Shown: positions 5,282 to 7,479 of the stretch, piece by piece | Layout of the letters: every line of letters begins with the position of its first letter | Position numbering within the stretch: the first letter of the stretch is position 1 | Source: a bacterium | Lineage (GTDB): Bacteria; UBA9089; UBA9088; JAGUXG01 | Assembly: GCA_030018505.1 (NCBI GenBank) | Contig: JASEHO010000076.1 | Span: 1-7,479, forward strand | Length of the DNA stretch: 7,479 nucleotides | Direction: 5' to 3' | Translations under genes and position numbers: made by a program | Notes under the pieces: model-generated | Seen by the model: the letters and a program-made list of their open reading frames with translations, nothing else | The model's database searches: none | What the model was told of the DNA's origin: nothing

Positions 5282-6496
5282 GTGGATAAAACAAGAAAGA
5301 CTATAAAGATACGGTGGATAGGGCTAATATTCTACTTCCTTCTTTTGGTTTTAGCCCTTGCTTTTGTTCCAGTTGTAAGACCATACCTTGGTCTTTGGAT
5401 TACTTTATTCTTTTTAGTTCTTGGCTCAAACCTCTTGATTAGCCTTATCAAGCCCAAAGAAGACCTGTCCTTTCCTCTTATCCTTTTAGACCTCTTTGTC
5501 ATCACTCTATTGGTTATTTACACAGGTGGAATAGAAAGCGAGCTTTATCTTCTTTATCTTCTGCCTATATCCTCTGCCATCTTTCTTAATATTTCCCCAT
5601 ATAAAACGATTATCCTCTCCTTTCTTGCTTATATTCTATCCGTTTTTTTAGAAAAGTCTTTGCTGAGAGTTGCTCCGATACATTCTCTGACAACCTCCTT
5701 TGAGGTAATAAGCATACTGTTCTTGCGAAGCACTATATTGATTTTAGCGACAGGCGGCTTAGCTATAGCTCAGAAGGAGAAGGAAAGGTTGCATAAGGAT
5801 GCAGAGAAAAAGGCTAATTTTGCTATAAGAAGGTTGAGAGATGAGCTAAAATTAAAAGAGGATTTCTTTCACAGGGAGTTCAAAGAAAGCGATTTTCTTA
5901 TTCAAAATTTAGAAGATAACTACTATAGAATGCTGATAGCTATGGTCAAGGTAAGGGAGTCTCAGGATCCTTATATTCGCGGACATTCAGAGAAGGTGGC
6001 AGAGCTTTCAGCCAAAGTGGCTGGAGAGTTTGGTCTTTTTGAAAAAGAGATAGAGCTTATAGAAAGGTGTGCCCTTATCTATGATGTAGGCAGGGTTGGA
6101 ATTCCTGAGTCTATGTTCAATAAGCCAGATGTCCTGAATGACGAGGAGTTTGAGCTGATAAAGAGCCATACCATAAGGTCTGAATATATTGCCTCGCCAA
6201 TTACTCTCCTCTCTAATGGACTTTCCTATATAAGAAACCACCACGAGAGGTTTAATGGCACAGGGTATCCTGATAAACTGAAAGGGGATGAGATTCCCTT
6301 AGGAGCAAGAATAATTGCAGCTTGCGATGCCTTTTGTGCCATGACCTCAGAGAGGCCATACAGAAGAAAGATTTCTGCGGCAGTAGCCTTAGATGAACTA
6401 AGAAAGAATGCAGGAAAACAGCATGACCCAAAGGTGATTCATGTCCTGACGATTATTGTGGCCAGAAAGGCACATGAAGAGGCTGAAGGGCTCTAA
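5282..6496 (+). CDS. Membrane HD-GYP domain protein with degenerate HD dyad
   Basis: This 404-residue protein is a predicted membrane signalling protein. Residues 11-163 carry about six hydrophobic helices, including the TGGIESELYLLYLLP motif (81-95) seen in membrane sensor regions of signalling proteins. A charged, probably coiled linker (164-227) leads to an HD-GYP domain (about 228-390). Conserved positions present are H235 (RGHSEKVA), D268, H296 (IKSH), H320/H321 (NHHERFNGTGYP), the GYP signature (328-330), D349 (CDAFCAMTSERPYR) and the IPLGARII block. Active HD-GYP enzymes hydrolyse c-di-GMP using a metal centre whose ligands include the His-Asp pair. Here that pair reads Tyr267-Asp268 (codon TAT at 6080-6082), and the usual DIGK is DVGR. 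Loss of one metal ligand suggests weak or absent phosphodiesterase activity and perhaps a receptor role; this is inference. It starts with GTG; the deacetylase gene follows after one base. Confidence 0.9.
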   Translation: MDKTRKTIKIRWIGLIFYFLLLVLALAFVPVVRPYLGLWITLFFLVLGSNLLISLIKPKEDLSFPLILLDLFVITLLVIYTGGIESELYLLYLLPISSAIFLNISPYKTIILSFLAYILSVFLEKSLLRVAPIHSLTTSFEVISILFLRSTILILATGGLAIAQKEKERLHKDAEKKANFAIRRLRDELKLKEDFFHREFKESDFLIQNLEDNYYRMLIAMVKVRESQDPYIRGHSEKVAELSAKVAGEFGLFEKEIELIERCALIYDVGRVGIPESMFNKPDVLNDEEFELIKSHTIRSEYIASPITLLSNGLSYIRNHHERFNGTGYPDKLKGDEIPLGARIIAACDAFCAMTSERPYRRKISAAVALDELRKNAGKQHDPKVIHVLTIIVARKAHEEAEGL

Positions 6497-6497
6497 A

Positions 6498-7388
6498 ATG
6501 AGAAGGAAAAAGGATAAGGGTTGGTTTCTGCTCTTTTTTGGGCTTCTTATAATTATAGGTGGATGGCTGGTTAGCTTATTTTGGGTAATAAACTCTTATC
6601 AGGAGATTATTAGAGAGATTAAGACTCCAGTATTTAGACCAAAACCTAAAGAAAAAGAGGTAATTAAAGAAAAGGTTAAGATTCCAATTGTGGTTAAAAC
6701 TCCTACACCCATTTCAAGGAAGGAAAAAGCCAAGAGAATTGCCATAATCCTTGATGATGCAGGGTATCCCCTTTCCAAAGAGGCATTAGAATTGCTGAAA
6801 GGAGGTTGGCCAATTACAGTCTCTGTCCTGCCATTTCTCTCTTACTCAAAAAAGATAGCCGGGGTAGTTAAAGAAAATAACGGTGAGGTGATGCTTCACC
6901 TGCCTATGGAGGCAAATCAACCAACTAAGCTAAAAGGGACAATCTTAGTGGATATGAAAGAGAACGAGATAAGAGAGAATGTCCGAGCGGCAATAGAGGC
7001 AATTCCACATATTTCAGGGGTCAATAATCATATGGGGTCTAAGGCAACTGCTGACCAAAAGACAATGGAGGCTACTTTTCTTGAGATAAAAGAAAAAGGA
7101 CTCTATTTTATTGACAGTGTTACTATAGAAAAGAGTTGTGCGGCAAGGATAGCCAAGGAGATGGGACTCAAAACAAACAAGAGAAAGGTCTTTTTAGACA
7201 ACGAGGATAACGAGGAATATGTAGCAAAGCAGTTTCAACTTCTGCTAAAAATGGCAGACAGAGATGGCGAGGCAATCGCTATTGGTCATATTACCAAGAG
7301 ATCAACTGTTGCCTTCTTAAAAAACGAGATTCCAAAGCTCACTGAAGCTGGATATGAGCTTGTTTGGGCTTCTGAAATAGCAAAATAA
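6498..7388 (+). CDS. Divergent polysaccharide deacetylase (YibQ / Polysacc_deac_2 family), membrane-anchored
   Basis: The 296-residue product belongs to the divergent polysaccharide deacetylase family (Pfam Polysacc_deac_2, formerly DUF610; E. coli YibQ), an NodB-like barrel expected to act on envelope or extracellular glycans; substrates are poorly known. It has a basic N-terminus and one membrane helix (about 9-31), a Lys/Pro/Glu-rich spacer (40-78), and then the domain. Motifs in order: RIAIILDDAGYPL (80-92, D86/D87), VSVLPFL (108-114), VMLHLPMEAN (131-140, H134), SGVNNHMGSKATAD (173-186, H178), FIDSVT (204-209), VFLDNEDN (231-238) and AIAIGHITK (259-267, H264). These match the family well, so the putative active site looks intact. 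I choose ATG 6498, one base after the HD-GYP stop, with GAAGG upstream. A TTG at 6456 or ATG at 6474 would add 14 or 8 residues overlapping the HD-GYP gene and would prefix the membrane anchor with unneeded residues. Confidence 0.92.
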   Translation: MRRKKDKGWFLLFFGLLIIIGGWLVSLFWVINSYQEIIREIKTPVFRPKPKEKEVIKEKVKIPIVVKTPTPISRKEKAKRIAIILDDAGYPLSKEALELLKGGWPITVSVLPFLSYSKKIAGVVKENNGEVMLHLPMEANQPTKLKGTILVDMKENEIRENVRAAIEAIPHISGVNNHMGSKATADQKTMEATFLEIKEKGLYFIDSVTIEKSCAARIAKEMGLKTNKRKVFLDNEDNEEYVAKQFQLLLKMADRDGEAIAIGHITKRSTVAFLKNEIPKLTEAGYELVWASEIAK

Positions 7389-7399
7389 AGATTTTTTTC

Positions 7400-7427
7400 T
7401 TTACAAACCCTTGATGAATTATATTAT
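7400..7427 (+). promoter_or_regulatory. Possible sigma70-type promoter facing out of the window
   Basis: TTTACA (7400-7405, five of six) is followed after 16 nt by TATTAT (7422-7427, five of six) in the 91-nt AT-rich tail after the deacetylase gene. TTTACAAACC (7400-7409) is also nearly complementary to GGTTTGCAAA (7442-7451), with a small CCAAT-aaaa-ATTGG hairpin (7430-7443) inside. So the same stretch could instead be a structured element. AT-rich sequence gives such matches by chance, hence low confidence. Confidence 0.35.
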
Positions 7428-7479
7428 ACCCAATAAAAATTGGTTTGCAAAAAATTAGCTTCCTATAAGTTGAAATTTT

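Noticed and set aside
6456..6497. Upstream starts for the deacetylase gene (TTG 6456, ATG 6474)
   Set aside because: They would overlap the HD-GYP coding end by 23-41 nt without a good ribosome-binding site; ATG 6498 directly precedes the basic and membrane-anchor N-terminus.

Overview
This is a bacterial chromosomal window of fairly low G+C content. It holds one 5'-truncated gene and seven complete protein-coding genes, and I see no rRNA, tRNA or CRISPR. All recognisable genes are typical chromosomal functions: peptidoglycan precursor synthesis, fatty acid and phospholipid initiation, ribosomal protein L32, a membrane scaffold, c-di-GMP-type signalling and a divergent polysaccharide deacetylase. 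The combination of a YfhO-type membrane protein with abundant degenerate short-period repeats resembles genomes of uncultured bacterial phyla. That is an impression; the sequence alone does not let me name a phylum.

Layout. Positions 3-626 (+) are the 3' end of a YfhO-family membrane protein whose reading frame carries ten tandem 7-nt repeat units (227-296). Positions 763-1797 (-) are murG, flanked within a few bases on each side by a ~146-bp inverted repeat (610-755 and 1802-1948). The left arm also supplies the last codons and stop of the YfhO gene. Positions 2010-4972 (-) are a compact run, in transcription order slipin, rpmF, plsX, fabH, with overlaps of 20, 4 and 4 nt and a good sigma70-type promoter in front (5001-5030). 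The 309-nt divergent intergenic region 4973-5281 contains two kinds of short tandem repeat. Positions 5282-7388 (+) are a two-gene unit: a six-helix membrane protein with an HD-GYP domain, then, one base after its stop, a membrane-anchored divergent polysaccharide deacetylase (YibQ type). A possible promoter at 7400-7427 points out of the window.

How the genes fit together. The minus-strand run links membrane lipid initiation (PlsX makes acyl-phosphate, FabH starts fatty acid elongation) to L32, a widespread arrangement, and here adds a stomatin-like scaffold in first position. MurG performs the last cytoplasmic-face step of lipid II synthesis. The plus-strand pair is a membrane signalling protein coupled to a predicted envelope-glycan enzyme, so most of the window concerns the cell envelope.

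Most unusual: the long inverted repeat that brackets murG almost to the codon; the shared 7-nt tiling in those arms and inside the YfhO coding sequence; and the HD-GYP protein, in which the His of the HD dyad is Tyr (Y267) while its other metal-binding positions look intact. None of this proves a new system, but the murG bracket and the 7-nt repeats are the best candidates for follow-up.
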